This document shows positions 7,017 to 14,191 of a DNA stretch of 32,850 bases, one piece after another. This DNA is from a virus: IMG/VR virus record IMGVR_UViG_3300037843_000015, positions 1 to 32,850 of that record; one strand, 5' to 3'. The translations under genes and the position numbers were made by a program. Under the pieces are notes generated by a model, which was given only the letters and a program-made list of their open reading frames with translations, was not told the origin of the DNA and did not search any database. How positions within the stretch are numbered: position 1 is the stretch's first letter; every line of letters starts with the position of its first letter.

Positions 7017-7804
7017 ACAAGCCCCGCATAGCCCGCGCAGTGTGGCCCAACGCTGGCACTCGACAGCGGTATCAGCGACGCATGACCGCTCTCATAAGGG
7101 AGATGGCCGATTCTGTGGAGTATTGGCTACAGGCCCAGCGCAAGGCCGCGCCGCCGGTCCTAGCAACCGACTCAACGCCAGCAGAGCAGATGCAATTCGA
7201 GTTCAATAAGCTGGCGGAACGCTGGCAGGGAAAGTTTGACGATATGGCTCCCAAAGTGGCCGATTCATTCCTCAAGAACCAATTCAGGGGAACCAGCGCG
7301 GCTATGCGGATGGCGCTACGCGAGGCGGGCTGGTCTATCGAGTTCACCATGACCCCCGCCATGCGCGATGCGTTTGAGGCGTCCCTTGCGGAGAATGTGG
7401 GGTTAATCAAGTCGATACCCTCTCAGTATTTGCAGGAGGTTGAGGGCATCGTGATGCGCAACTATGCGGCGGGGCGCGATCTCAAGTCGATGGCGGCGGA
7501 GATTCGGGCGCGTTACCACGTCGCGGCGAATCGGGCTGTGCTGATCAGCCGGGACCAGTCAAACAAAGCCTCAGCGGTAGTGCAGCGGGCGCGTCAGAAC
7601 GAGTTGGGAATCACCGAGGCGATCTGGCTCCACTCCCATGCGGGAAAGACCCCCAGGCCGACTCACGTCGCCATGAACGGGAAGCGGTACGATGTGTCGA
7701 AGGGGATGTGGGATTCGGCGGTACAGAAGTTCATCTGGCCGGGTGAGCTTATTTCTTGCCGTTGCCAGGGCCGATCTGTTCTGCCTTGGACGCCCTCGGA
7801 ATAG
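7013..7804 (+). CDS. Minor head protein, phage Mu gpF-like
   Basis: Mu gpF-like proteins sit in the head near the portal and are needed for head maturation and DNA delivery. The N-terminal ~150 residues are helical. The C-terminus carries the family signature: RAVLISRDQSNKASAVV, then WLHSHAGKTPRPTHVAMNG and WPGELISCRCQGRSVLPW, with His and Cys residues likely to bind metal. The length of 263 aa is in the usual range. Start ATG 7013 overlaps the previous stop, with a GAGGGA site upstream. Its last 56 bases are overlapped on the other strand by the end of the leftward cassette (7749-8075). Confidence 0.88.
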   Translation: MNKPRIARAVWPNAGTRQRYQRRMTALIREMADSVEYWLQAQRKAAPPVLATDSTPAEQMQFEFNKLAERWQGKFDDMAPKVADSFLKNQFRGTSAAMRMALREAGWSIEFTMTPAMRDAFEASLAENVGLIKSIPSQYLQEVEGIVMRNYAAGRDLKSMAAEIRARYHVAANRAVLISRDQSNKASAVVQRARQNELGITEAIWLHSHAGKTPRPTHVAMNGKRYDVSKGMWDSAVQKFIWPGELISCRCQGRSVLPWTPSE

Positions 7805-8075
7805 CCGCCCCTTCGGGCATAGGGATGTCCAATTTTATGCCGAGAATACTTTTGTTGGATGTGGACGCCTGTAGAAACTTCTCCGTCTCCAGGTCGTGAG
7901 CAGTAAGCGCGTCGTTGTAGCATTCGGCCCCAAACGCATCGCGCCATACATTAAGAAGATCGACAGCGTGAGCAAGTTTCATCTCTAGTTCGTCCACCAG
8001 AGCTGAATGAACGCACATTCCATCAGGTTTAAGAAATATGTTGCCATTGATAATGTCGAACCTTGGTAATGTCAT
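7749..8075 (-). CDS. Hypothetical protein, last gene of the leftward cassette (108 aa)
   Basis: Start ATG 8075 follows GGGAGG with 7-base spacing and overlaps the upstream stop by 4 bases (ATGA). It begins MTLPRFDIINGNIFLKPDG. The middle is a long amphipathic helix (VDELEMKLAHAVDLLNVW), and the tail is glycine- and lysine-rich (EQIGPGNGKK). The family is not recognised. The 3' end is antisense to the last 56 bases of the gpF-like gene, so both proteins must tolerate shared DNA. No terminator is visible after it, so leftward transcription may run into the gpF-like gene. Confidence 0.65.
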   Translation of the reverse strand: MTLPRFDIINGNIFLKPDGMCVHSALVDELEMKLAHAVDLLNVWRDAFGAECYNDALTAHDLETEKFLQASTSNKSILGIKLDIPMPEGAAIPRASKAEQIGPGNGKK

Positions 8076-8236
8076 TTGTGCCTCCCACTCTCACACAAAT
8101 TCTCGTGCATCGCAAAGTTGCGTGTTCCTTCGATTAGCAAGTGGCATTTGCTACATCTAAACACCATCTCTTCACTTGTAATCGCTTGAAGGGTTGGCAT
8201 CGCTGGTCCGTTCCACCACAATCTCAATAAATTCAT
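8072..8236 (-). CDS. Small zinc-finger-like protein (54 aa)
   Basis: Start ATG 8236 has a full AGGAGG site 8 bases upstream and shares one base with the previous stop (TAATG). The C-terminal half reads FRCSKCHLLIEG, then NFAMHENLCESGRHK. The C-x2-C pair with a later His and Cys fits a single zinc-binding finger of about 25 residues. Small phage proteins of this type may bind nucleic acid or a host protein; no target can be named. It is coupled to genes on both sides in the leftward cassette. Confidence 0.65.
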   Translation of the reverse strand: MNLLRLWWNGPAMPTLQAITSEEMVFRCSKCHLLIEGTRNFAMHENLCESGRHK

Positions 8237-8313
8237 TATTTGTTCCTCCTGAGCGCCCACCATGCAAGCAGGGCGAGTGCGACGAATACCGCGTTGGCGA
8301 AAAGGTTAGTCAT
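8236..8313 (-). CDS. Tiny single-pass membrane protein (25 aa)
   Basis: The open frame has only 25 codons: MTNLFANAVFVALALLAW then WALRRNK. It is one hydrophobic helix of about 17 residues with a basic C-terminus. The length and the positive-inside rule fit a single-pass inner-membrane protein with its C-terminus in the cytoplasm. Its start overlaps the upstream stop by 8 bases, and its end forms a TAATG junction with the next gene. Its coding sequence also supplies the AGGAGG ribosome site of that gene. Small phage membrane proteins of this kind include superinfection-exclusion and holin-like factors; which applies here is unknown. Confidence 0.55.
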   Translation of the reverse strand: MTNLFANAVFVALALLAWWALRRNK

Positions 8314-8488
8314 GGTGCGTGATTACCGGCTTCGACACGTTGCGCTTAGAAAGCACAGCATCAACAAAGTTGTAAACATTTTCCAGCAACTCCTTCAGTG
8401 TGTCTTTTTCTGGTTTGGCGCACCACGCTGAGAAGATTTCGCGGGTGATCTCGATTGCCAGCGTGTCGCGCAGTTCATCGTGTTGCAT
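8306..8488 (-). CDS. Small helical hypothetical protein (60 aa)
   Basis: ATG 8488 follows AAGGAG with 6-base spacing. The product begins MQHDELRDTLAIEITREIF and continues as helix (LKELLENVYNFVDAVLSKR). It resembles the many short 'EI...AW...A..A..FVDAML' phage proteins of unknown function. It overlaps the preceding gene by 14 bases and the next by 8, in keeping with one translated cassette. Confidence 0.65.
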   Translation of the reverse strand: MQHDELRDTLAIEITREIFSAWCAKPEKDTLKELLENVYNFVDAVLSKRNVSKPVITHHD

Positions 8489-8624
8489 TGGAGTCTCCTT
8501 TGCGTTTCTGTCTCGCCCGCCACTCCCGCAGATACCTGGACTGGCAAATCGGGCAGCGTTGGCGCTTCTTGCTCGTTTTGAGCAGGTGTCCGTTGATACA
8601 GCGAACTCGACGTAATGGTGGCAT
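8475..8624 (-). CDS. Zinc-ribbon-like protein, first gene of the leftward cassette (49 aa)
   Basis: The product starts MPPLRRVRCINGHLLKTS and continues with RCPICQSRYLREWRARQKRKG. Cys-x3-His and CPIC form a likely four-ligand zinc ribbon on a very basic protein, as in HNH-associated or nucleic-acid-binding ribbons, but too short for a nuclease domain. ATG 8624 has no ribosome site. Instead a near-consensus promoter ends 6 bases before it, so the message is probably leaderless. An upstream in-frame start at 8693 would have to be read through the promoter and is rejected. Confidence 0.65.
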   Translation of the reverse strand: MPPLRRVRCINGHLLKTSKKRQRCPICQSRYLREWRARQKRKGDSNATR

Positions 8625-8630
8625 GACCAA

Positions 8631-8660
8631 ACAATACACGTCTTGCCTTTCGATTGTCAA
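8631..8660 (-). promoter_or_regulatory. Strong candidate promoter of the leftward cassette, apparently leaderless
   Basis: On the minus strand there is a perfect TTGACA (8660-8655), 18 bases, then TATTGT (8636-8631; 4 of 6 matches). The -10 box ends 6 bases before ATG 8624, so transcription should begin at or next to the start codon. The distance from TTGACA to the ATG is exactly 30 bases, the same as at the promoter of the ribbon-helix-helix gene (30398-30426). Confidence 0.65.
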
Positions 8661-8694
8661 GAGCGCTATTGCATTCCTGTTTTCATAGTGCAAT

Positions 8695-8708
8695 TCTCGA
8701 AATCGAGA
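8695..8708. promoter_or_regulatory. Dyad TCTCGA-AA-TCGAGA, candidate operator
   Basis: This is a perfect 6-bp inverted repeat around AA. It lies between the leftward promoter (-35 at 8660) and the rightward protease start at 8714. The size and position fit a repressor or activator site for either gene. It is too tight to form an RNA hairpin. Confidence 0.35.
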
Positions 8709-8713
8709 CAGCT

Positions 8714-10027
8714 ATGGAGATCGCTTGCGACTCGAAATTGCTAAACCGGCGATACGACGCGGACGGACGCTTGCATATTCTGCGGACGCCAATCTCCAAG
8801 GCGACAGTCAATCCCTATTACGGGCGCGAGATTCCAGACTCGGACAAGCTGGGCCTGGAGCCGGAGCAAGTGTACTACCTGCTACGCGATCCGGGCGAAC
8901 TTGCGAAAGCCGCTCCGTCTTTTGCTCGGAATCAATTGATGTTCGTTCACACGGCAGTCAGCGCGGACGATCCCAAACAGGGGAGTATCGCGGGGACAAT
9001 CGGCTCAGATGTGGAGTTTCAGGCTCCATACCTGATTGCGGACCTTTGCATTTGGGATGTGGAAGCAATCGCCGGAGTGGAAACAGACACCGTGCGGGAG
9101 CTTTCATCCTCGTATCGTTACCGGGCGGACATGACGCCGGGGATGTACGAGGGGCAGCGGTACGACGGGGTGATGCGCGATATTCAAGGCAATCACGTTG
9201 CGTTGGTTAAATCAGGCCGCGCCGGATCGGATGTGATGGCGGCGGACAACGAATTGGAGAAGAAGATGGAAACGAAATTCGGCAAAGCTCTTTACGCAAT
9301 TCTCTGTGCTGCATCGCCCAAGCTGGCAGCAGACTCCGCTCTCAAGCCTCTGGTGATCGGCCTGACGCGCAAACAGTGCGACCTGCGGGCGCTCGAACCC
9401 AAGCTCCTGGCCATGGACTCCGAGCTTCGCAAGCCTGAGACGCTGGCCGCGATGCAAGCTGCCAAGGACGCGGAATCCGAAGAGGAAACCGAGGCCGAGA
9501 AGAAGGCTCGCGAGGAGAATGAAGCCAAGGACAAGAAGGCGAAGGACGGCGAATCGAAAGACGGAAAGGCCAAAGACGCCGAAGAGGTGTCAGCCGAAGA
9601 GAAAAAGAAGCTCGAAGAGCGTGAAAAGCGCCGCGCCGCCGATTCCGAAGAGGAGTCTGAGGAAGAGCGCAAGGAACGCCTGGAAAAACGCGCCAAGGAC
9701 AAGAAAGCCAAGGATTGCAGCGCCGAGGATGGCACGAAAAAGGCAATGGATGAGTTCAAGGCCGATCTTCGCGCCTCCGACGAAGCCCGCCGAGCAGTCC
9801 GCACGGTCGTGGGCGATGTTCTGGCCCAGGATTCCGCCGCCGACATTTACTGCTTTGCGCTCGACCAGATGAAGGTTGATCACAAGGATGTGGTTGGCGT
9901 TCCGGCTCTGCGGGCGCTCTTCAATCTGGCGCAACAGGCGTCCAAGCCTGCGCCGCGTGTGGCGTTCGATGCGGTTTCAGTGGAAGAGAAGTTCACCGGC
10001 GCAGGCCGTCAAATTCAGGTGATGTGA
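8714..10027 (+). CDS. Prohead protease of the DUF2213 family fused to a scaffold-like region
   Basis: This protein probably directs capsid assembly and then cleaves itself and other head proteins. Residues 1-~180 match DUF2213: SKATVNPYYGREIP near the start, RELSSSYRYRADMTPGMYEG with the likely catalytic Ser, and MRDIQGNHVALVKSGRAG with the likely His. Residues ~245-350 are an almost uninterrupted run of Lys, Glu, Asp and Ala, a probable coiled-coil scaffold. The C-terminal ~80 residues are less charged and may bind the capsid. The length is 437 aa from ATG 8714. In-frame TTG 8654 would extend it through the leftward promoter and is less likely. A DUF2213 protease just before decoration and capsid genes is the normal order. 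Confidence 0.85.
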   Translation: MEIACDSKLLNRRYDADGRLHILRTPISKATVNPYYGREIPDSDKLGLEPEQVYYLLRDPGELAKAAPSFARNQLMFVHTAVSADDPKQGSIAGTIGSDVEFQAPYLIADLCIWDVEAIAGVETDTVRELSSSYRYRADMTPGMYEGQRYDGVMRDIQGNHVALVKSGRAGSDVMAADNELEKKMETKFGKALYAILCAASPKLAADSALKPLVIGLTRKQCDLRALEPKLLAMDSELRKPETLAAMQAAKDAESEEETEAEKKAREENEAKDKKAKDGESKDGKAKDAEEVSAEEKKKLEEREKRRAADSEEESEEERKERLEKRAKDKKAKDCSAEDGTKKAMDEFKADLRASDEARRAVRTVVGDVLAQDSAADIYCFALDQMKVDHKDVVGVPALRALFNLAQQASKPAPRVAFDAVSVEEKFTGAGRQIQVM

Positions 10028-10037
10028 GGAGAAGAAC

Positions 10038-11210
10038 ATGGGAAGCCCTTTAATCGGAAGTTTTCAGACGCGAGTCAACCTTTACAACCCTTTGGGCGTA
10101 GAGGGAGACTTTGCAAGTGCAAATCCTCGTGCGACCACTCTCACGACTGACGGTGGGGCATTGATCGCGGGTCCGAACGGCGTTACCGTCGGTCAGTTTG
10201 CATGGATCGCCGCGGACGGGAGAACGGTTAGCAATTCCGGCCAGTATCCAGCGCCTCCAGATGGATTCGTACACCGTGACCAGCAAGGACTTTTGACTCA
10301 GTATTTGCAGGCTGCGGGTTCGATTATCCCTCCTGGATTCCCGGTAACGCTCATGCGGCAAGGCGATTTCCTGGACAAGAACACCGGCCCGTCGTCCATC
10401 ACGTGCTACAGCACGCTCTATGCGTCGTACATTGACGGCTCGCTCCAGACTGCCGCCGCAACTGCGGGATCGGTCACGGCAACGCTCGGCTCTACCAACA
10501 CGGCGAGCTTGGGCGCGACGTTCACCGGCACGGCCTCGGTTGCGTCTACCTCCTTAGTTGTGACTGCCGTTACCGGCCTCATCAGCATCGGTGACACGGT
10601 GAGCGGTTCTGGCATCACAGATGCGCCCACGATCATCGCACAGACCGCAGGCACCACGGGCGCAGCGGGAACCTACACTCTGAGCAAGGCTGAAACCTGC
10701 ACGGGTGGAACCGTTACCTGTTTTGGGAATGTCGTCAACGTGACGGCGGTTTCCACATACATCAGCATCGGCGATTCCATCACGCACGCCAGCTATCCGG
10801 CCAGCAACACCATCACCGGGCAGACAAGCGGAACGACGGGTTCGACGGGCGTCTATACGACCGCAGTTCGCGGCACGGCTTACGTGGCATCGGCCGTCGC
10901 CGTTCTCACATTTGGCTACACGGTGGCAGTAACGGCAGTCGGGGCGGGCAGCTTCGGCGTTGGCCAGCCGGTCGTGGATGCTACCACAGGCGCGAACATT
11001 CCGGCGAACACGGTCGTGGAATCGCAAATCAGCGGTACGGCTGGATCGACCGGAATCTACACCTTGAGCAATCCGGCAACCGCTTATGCGGCTGGTGACA
11101 ATCTCACCACGACCGCCAGTGTTCAACTTACCAACTGGTCAGCGTTCCCGCCAGAGGGCACGTCGTCCGCTGTTGGAGAACTTGTACAAATCACAACGTG
11201 GGGTGCGTAA
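10038..11210 (+). CDS. Capsid decoration / structural cement protein with inserted beta repeats
   Basis: The ATG follows a GAGGAGAAG ribosome site. The ends match small capsid cement proteins: MGSPLIGSFQTRVNLYNP, FAWIAADGRTVSNSG and QGLLTQYLQAAGSIIPPG at the N-terminus, and WSAFPPEGTSSAVGELVQIT at the C-terminus. Relatives are about 130-190 aa; this protein is 390 aa. The extra part, residues ~140-370, holds at least three related beta units ending in GTTGAAGTYTLS, GTTGSTGVYT or GTAGSTGIYTLS. These are Thr/Ser/Gly-rich, like surface-exposed phage Ig-like insertions. The domain would project from the capsid surface. Confidence 0.75.
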   Translation: MGSPLIGSFQTRVNLYNPLGVEGDFASANPRATTLTTDGGALIAGPNGVTVGQFAWIAADGRTVSNSGQYPAPPDGFVHRDQQGLLTQYLQAAGSIIPPGFPVTLMRQGDFLDKNTGPSSITCYSTLYASYIDGSLQTAAATAGSVTATLGSTNTASLGATFTGTASVASTSLVVTAVTGLISIGDTVSGSGITDAPTIIAQTAGTTGAAGTYTLSKAETCTGGTVTCFGNVVNVTAVSTYISIGDSITHASYPASNTITGQTSGTTGSTGVYTTAVRGTAYVASAVAVLTFGYTVAVTAVGAGSFGVGQPVVDATTGANIPANTVVESQISGTAGSTGIYTLSNPATAYAAGDNLTTTASVQLTNWSAFPPEGTSSAVGELVQITTWGA

Positions 11211-12259
11211 TGGACCGTCATCTCGAATCAGTATCACAGAAGTGGGGCATCAATTTCATGGGGGTTGATGCCCAGTTGCAGCAGACCGAAAAGGAACGCG
11301 GCGGTCGGCTGGCTATGGATGCTCAACCCGCTCTGGTGACAGTCTCGAACAGCGGCATCCCCGCGTTCTTGTCTACCTACATCGACCCCAAGGTGATCGA
11401 AGTCCTTGTGGCCCCGATGAAGGCAACGGAGATCGTCGGCGAGGAAACCAAGAAGGGCGACTGGACACTGGAAACAGCGATGTTCCCGATTGTCGAGTCT
11501 ACCGGCATGGTTTCGTCCTATGGCGACTACGCTGAGACGGGCATCGCTGGCGCGAACGTGAATTGGGTCAATCGCCAGTCGTATACCTACCAGGTCATCA
11601 CGCAGTGGGGCGAACGCGAACTGGAAAAGATGGGCCTTGCTCGCATTGACTGGGCCAATCGCCAGCGCATCGCTTCGGTTCTGACGCTGAACAAGTTTCA
11701 GAACAAGAGCTACTTCTTTGGCGTTGCAGGTCTGGCAAACTACGGCCTGCTCAATGATCCATCGCTCTCGGCTCCGATTGCTCCCATTCCTGCTGTTACC
11801 AATCTGGTCACATGGGCGCAGAAAGCAACCGACACGAATGGCGCGATCTGGGTCTACAACGACATCAAGTATTTGTACGGCCAACTTGTCGCCCAGGCCA
11901 ATGGACTTGTCGAACTCGACATGGCTTCGCCGATGACTTTGGCAATGTCGCCAGACTCTCAGGTGTATCTCACCTTGACGAACAGCTACAACGTTAATGT
12001 GCAGGATATGCTCAAGAAAAACTTCCCGAAGATGAAGATCGAGACGGCCCCGGAATACGCAACCACGTCCGGCAACCTCGTGCAGTTGATCGCGGATGAG
12101 ATGCAGGGACAGAGGACGGCAACTACCGCCTTTACCGAAAAACTGCGTGCGCATCCGATCAAGATCGAACTGTCGAGCTTCAAGCAGAAGCAAAGCCAAG
12201 GCACATGGGGAACGATTCTGTTCCGCCCGTTCCTGATTGCGCAGATGCTTGGGTGCTAA
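11210..12259 (+). CDS. Major capsid protein (DUF2184 type, HK97 fold)
   Basis: This is the main shell protein. Recognisable segments are FLSTYIDPKVIEVLVAP (about residue 48), EETKKGDWTLETAMFPIVES, the long mid-region SYTYQVITQWGERELEK with NRQRIASVLTLNKFQNKSYF, and the C-terminal YATTSGNLVQLIADEM and IKIELSSFKQK segments seen in DUF2184 coat proteins. The length of 349 aa is typical. ATG 11210 shares one base with the decoration gene's stop (TAATG), with GGGG upstream; GTG 11198 is a possible earlier start. The 91-base gap after the gene holds a short GC-rich hairpin (12320-12334) without a T-run. Confidence 0.88.
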   Translation: MDRHLESVSQKWGINFMGVDAQLQQTEKERGGRLAMDAQPALVTVSNSGIPAFLSTYIDPKVIEVLVAPMKATEIVGEETKKGDWTLETAMFPIVESTGMVSSYGDYAETGIAGANVNWVNRQSYTYQVITQWGERELEKMGLARIDWANRQRIASVLTLNKFQNKSYFFGVAGLANYGLLNDPSLSAPIAPIPAVTNLVTWAQKATDTNGAIWVYNDIKYLYGQLVAQANGLVELDMASPMTLAMSPDSQVYLTLTNSYNVNVQDMLKKNFPKMKIETAPEYATTSGNLVQLIADEMQGQRTATTAFTEKLRAHPIKIELSSFKQKQSQGTWGTILFRPFLIAQMLGC

Positions 12260-12350
12260 ATCTGCAAGATGTTTGGTTGTACTGGCATTGAACAGGAGTC
12301 GCAGAGATGCGGCCTCAGCGCGGCCTAGCGCCGCTCCTTGAAAGGGAATC

Positions 12351-12710
12351 ATGGCAAAGGAAACAGTTCTCATTGGTTGCCGTCTACCGAACGGCCTTGT
12401 GTTGCATCACCCCAAGAACCGCAATCTGACCGTGACGCTTGCGGGGGTTTACGAGGCGAAGACTGAAAGCGGAATTTATCTTCCGCCCAAGATGTTTTCT
12501 ACCACGCCTGTTGACGCTGAGTTTTGGGCCGCATGGAAAGAAGCATACGAGGGATTCGGACCTTTGAAGACGCGGGCTATATTCGAGGCGCATTCAGACC
12601 AGGAAGCGCAGTCGAAGGCCAAGAACGCCGAGAAGGTTAAGACTGGGTTCGAGCCGATGAGCAAGACGGCCAAAATTGATGGCGTTGTAATGGAGCCTGC
12701 CAATTCGTGA
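12351..12710 (+). CDS. Hypothetical head protein after the capsid gene (119 aa)
   Basis: The start follows AAAGGGA. The N-terminal half is beta-rich (KETVLIGCRLPNGLVLHH and LTVTLAGVY), and the C-terminus is polar and Lys-rich. Short proteins of this pattern often lie between capsid and connector genes, and some are decoration or completion factors; no domain is recognised here. Its stop overlaps the GTG start of the connector gene by 4 bases (GTGA). Confidence 0.65.
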   Translation: MAKETVLIGCRLPNGLVLHHPKNRNLTVTLAGVYEAKTESGIYLPPKMFSTTPVDAEFWAAWKEAYEGFGPLKTRAIFEAHSDQEAQSKAKNAEKVKTGFEPMSKTAKIDGVVMEPANS

Positions 12711-13168
12711 TCGCCGTTTTCAATCCCGCAACCTTTATAGGCCGCTACCCTGAGTTCACAGCGGCCTATAGTGCGAATCCAACGCTGTTCGCTTCGATGT
12801 TCTCTGAGGCTGGCCTGTATCTCAACAACACAGACTGTAGCATCGTGCAGGATGTGACGTTGCGCGGCACGCTTCTCAACATGATTACGGCGCATATCGC
12901 GTTCCTGAGCGGGTTGCTCACCGCTGATGGCCAGCCCCGGCCCGTAGGCCGCGTCAGTGCGGCCAATGAGGGCGCGGTGGGGGCTACGTTCGACTTCACG
13001 CCAGCGACGCCTGGTACGGGCGCGTGGTTCCAGCAATCGCAGTATGGAGCGGCGTTCTGGCAAGCGACGACCTGCTACCGAGGCATGAAGTATTTCGCGC
13101 AACCAACACGGGTTGAGGGATTCACTGGAACGAGATTGGGGACAAATTGGTTGCCGCGTCCGGTTTAA
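12707..13168 (+). CDS. Head-tail connector protein, DUF4054 family
   Basis: DUF4054 proteins have an HK97 gp6-like helical fold and form the adaptor ring below the portal. Typical features are FIGRYPEFTAAYSANP near the N-terminus, a central helix MITAHIAFLSGLL, and the C-terminal AFWQATTCYRGMKYFAQP. The length of 153 aa is normal. The GTG start overlaps the previous stop by 4 bases; no ATG is available at the expected N-terminus. Confidence 0.8.
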   Translation: MIAVFNPATFIGRYPEFTAAYSANPTLFASMFSEAGLYLNNTDCSIVQDVTLRGTLLNMITAHIAFLSGLLTADGQPRPVGRVSAANEGAVGATFDFTPATPGTGAWFQQSQYGAAFWQATTCYRGMKYFAQPTRVEGFTGTRLGTNWLPRPV

Positions 13169-13317
13169 CGGTTACGCTCTCGATTGACGCTTCCGAACTG
13201 GAGCATGACCTGGAGCGAATCGAGGATGGAGAGATAGAATTACCGACGGTTTCAGCAGTGCGCGTTTCTTGCAATGAGGTTTTTGAGGATGTTCCAATAT
13301 GGCTGCCCGAAGCATAA
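13147..13317 (+). CDS. Small acidic hypothetical protein (56 aa), TTG start
   Basis: This short frame begins at TTG 13147 inside the end of the connector gene and ends inside the start of the next gene. It fills the otherwise empty 130 bases between them. The product reads MVAASGLTVTLSIDASELEH, then an acidic stretch (DLERIEDGEIELP) and EDVPIWLPEA. A GGGGAC sequence lies upstream of the TTG. The family is not recognised. The overlaps and clean coding character support it, but the TTG start keeps confidence modest. Confidence 0.45.
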   Translation: MVAASGLTVTLSIDASELEHDLERIEDGEIELPTVSAVRVSCNEVFEDVPIWLPEA

Positions 13318-13820
13318 AGATGAGCGATGCGGTTACGGCTAAGTTGCTTGACTTGGCAAAGCGGGCGCATGGAACAGTTCAGGTCGGATTCATCGACAGC
13401 GATCAGGCTCCGATTGCTTTCTGGAATGAGTTCGGGCATAAGGGAAGGTTCCCTTCCCCGCCACGTCCATTCTTCCGCACAATGGTATCGAACGAGTCCG
13501 GCAAATGGCCTCAGATGATGGCTGGCGAGTTGAAGCGTTCCAAGATGGACGGGCATCGGACTCTGGCGTTCATGGGCGAAGAGATTGATGGGGCACTCAA
13601 GCAAAGCATTATCGACTTGACCGCGCCGCCGCTTTCTAAAACTACACTCCGTTTGCGTTTCAAATTCGGCAATCAGCCGCAGAACATTCGTGCCCGCGAC
13701 GTGGTGCAGGCCCAGCGTGATGTGGCAAAGGGACGTAAGTTGGCGACAGGAACTCAAGCAAAGCCGCTGATCTGGACCGGCGATATGCTTAATTCAACCT
13801 CCTATCAAGTGAGTCAGTGA
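13299..13820 (+). CDS. HK97 gp10-like tail/neck completion protein
   Basis: The middle of the protein matches the gp10-type pattern: VQVGFIDSD, then AFWNEFGHKGRFPSPPRPFF (about residues 40-60), in which an Asn-Glu-Phe-Gly loop is followed by 'P-x-R-P-F-F'. Such proteins complete the neck or tail terminator region. The length of 173 aa is usual. The start has a GAGGA site at moderate distance, and the end overlaps the next start in a TGATG junction. Confidence 0.7.
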   Translation: MAARSIKMSDAVTAKLLDLAKRAHGTVQVGFIDSDQAPIAFWNEFGHKGRFPSPPRPFFRTMVSNESGKWPQMMAGELKRSKMDGHRTLAFMGEEIDGALKQSIIDLTAPPLSKTTLRLRFKFGNQPQNIRARDVVQAQRDVAKGRKLATGTQAKPLIWTGDMLNSTSYQVSQ

Positions 13821-14191
13821 TGGATTTGCGCTCGATTGCCAACACGGTTACGGACACGGTGAACCCCAATATCTCTGTCACTGTGAAGGTATCGACCGGC
13901 TACACCATCGGCTCCGGCCTCAAGCAGGTTCCGAGCTACGCCGATCCTGTTACTGGATTTGCTCAGGTCCAGGCGCTCACTGCCGCAGATCTTCGACACC
14001 TTGACGGCCTCAACATTCAGGGAGCTACCAAATCAATCATCCTTCGCGGCCCACTCGATGCAATTGTGCGCGTCAATTCACAGGGCGGCGATCTGGTCAT
14101 CATTGACAGCCAGACATGGCTTACCGTTGCCGTACTTGAGCAATGGCCTCTGTGGTCGCGCTGTGCAATCCAGCTACAGGATGTGAACTGA
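13820..14191 (+). CDS. Probable neck/head-closure protein (123 aa)
   Basis: ATG 13820 is in a TGATG junction with the previous gene. The protein is beta-rich: ISVTVKVSTGYTIGSG, LNIQGATKSIILRG and GGDLVIIDSQTWLTVAVLEQW. The pattern of an OB-like small barrel ending in 'W-x-V-x-x-x-E-x-W' is usual for stopper proteins between connector and terminator genes in this phage type. The assignment rests mainly on position and strand pattern. Confidence 0.6.
   Translation: MDLRSIANTVTDTVNPNISVTVKVSTGYTIGSGLKQVPSYADPVTGFAQVQALTAADLRHLDGLNIQGATKSIILRGPLDAIVRVNSQGGDLVIIDSQTWLTVAVLEQWPLWSRCAIQLQDVN

Noticed and set aside
9292-9846. 184-aa leftward frame of mostly Ser, Arg, Ala and Phe
   Set aside because: It is a shadow of the Lys/Glu-rich scaffold region read in reverse; its composition is an artefact of that.
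11234-12373. 379-aa leftward open frame opposite the major capsid gene
   Set aside because: It is a high-GC shadow of the capsid gene. It has no ribosome site, an arginine-rich composition without domains, and the capsid assignment is firm.
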